Part shown: positions 45,882 to 45,923 of the stretch, piece after piece | How positions within the stretch are numbered: position 1 is the first letter of the stretch | How the letters are laid out: the number at the start of each line of letters is the position of its first letter | Assembly (NCBI RefSeq): GCF_000238915.1 | Contig: NZ_BAEG01000098.1 | Span: forward strand, 1-45,923 | From: Arthrobacter globiformis NBRC 12137 | Lineage (GTDB): Bacteria; Actinomycetota; Actinomycetes; Actinomycetales; Micrococcaceae | DNA length: 45,923 nucleotides | Direction: 5' to 3' | Position numbers and translations under genes: made by a program | Notes under the pieces: model-generated | What the model saw: only the letters and a program-made list of their open reading frames with translations | Told to the model about the DNA's origin: nothing | Databases searched by the model: none

Positions 45882-45923
45882 CGGCACAAAAAAGTCCCGC
45901 GGCCGGCTCTGGGGGCCAACCGC

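Noticed and set aside
1..45923. CRISPR array, insertion sequence, integron or toxin-antitoxin pair
   Set aside because: No regularly spaced repeats, transposase, integrase or recognisable toxin motifs were seen on either strand.

Overview
This window is ordinary chromosome of a high-GC Gram-positive bacterium, most likely an Arthrobacter-type member of the Micrococcaceae. The taxon is an inference from three things: strong G/C bias at third codon positions, the conserved actinobacterial runs rpsB-tsf-pyrH-frr-cdsA and dxr-rseP-ispG-GNAT-proS, and a Mycobacterium-like bkd/leucine catabolic block. I see no phage, insertion sequence, CRISPR array, plasmid gene or rRNA.

Layout. 0.1-9.3 kb, all on the minus strand: dxr, rseP (site-2 protease), a two-gene SatD-like unit, yciI, ispG, a GNAT acetyltransferase, proS and a TauE/SafE exporter. 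9.5-11 kb: a lipase-maturation-factor-like membrane protein (+). 11-19.1 kb (-): a seven-gene operon for the isovaleryl-CoA to acetoacetyl-CoA part of leucine breakdown (methylcrotonyl-CoA carboxylase beta and alpha, acyl-CoA dehydrogenase, CoA-transferase A and B, MaoC hydratase, CitE-type lyase), with a divergent TetR repressor. 20-23.7 kb (-): branched-chain 2-oxoacid dehydrogenase E1alpha, E1beta and E2, with a divergent Lrp/AsnC regulator. 24.4-26.2 kb (+): three small envelope proteins ending at a strong hairpin. 26.4-32.4 kb: a DUF485/ActP-type symporter pair (-) facing a LytS/LytTR two-component system, a small membrane protein and a second sodium:solute symporter (+). 32.4-37.4 kb (-): a DivIVA-repeat protein, cdsA, frr, pyrH, tsf and rpsB. 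37.8-45.9 kb: an M23-like secreted protein, a glutaryl-CoA-dehydrogenase-like enzyme, a CAU tRNA, a GT4 glycosyltransferase, a DMT/NIPA-like transporter, a CDP-alcohol phosphatidyltransferase, a holin-X-like membrane protein, a Bcr/CflA efflux protein and two uncharacterised small proteins.

How it works together. The bkd complex makes isovaleryl-CoA from leucine 2-oxoacid, and the neighbouring operon carries it to acetyl-CoA and acetoacetyl-CoA. No classical HMG-CoA lyase or crotonase is present; a CitE-type lyase and a MaoC hydratase fill those steps, as in the Rv2495c-Rv2504c region of M. tuberculosis. The two symporter systems plus LytS/LytTR look like a carboxylate sensing and uptake module. 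This catabolic block sits between the conserved cdsA and dxr neighbourhoods.

The most interesting signals are in the intergenic DNA. Two copies of a GTTA-N8-TAAC operator cover the leucine-operon promoter, and a third lies 20 kb away in front of the second acyl-CoA dehydrogenase, suggesting a small TetR regulon. CRP/GlxR-like palindromes (TGTGA-N6-TCACA, perfect or near) lie in four promoter regions. The SatD-like gene has a promoter overlaid by repeated palindromic sequence. Nine genes have a TANNNT box 6-8 nt before the start codon and little or no Shine-Dalgarno sequence, which implies widespread leaderless transcription. A 19-bp perfect inverted repeat lies between two convergent operons. 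No wholly new multi-gene system is evident; the SatD pair and the LytSR-symporter block are the least characterised units.
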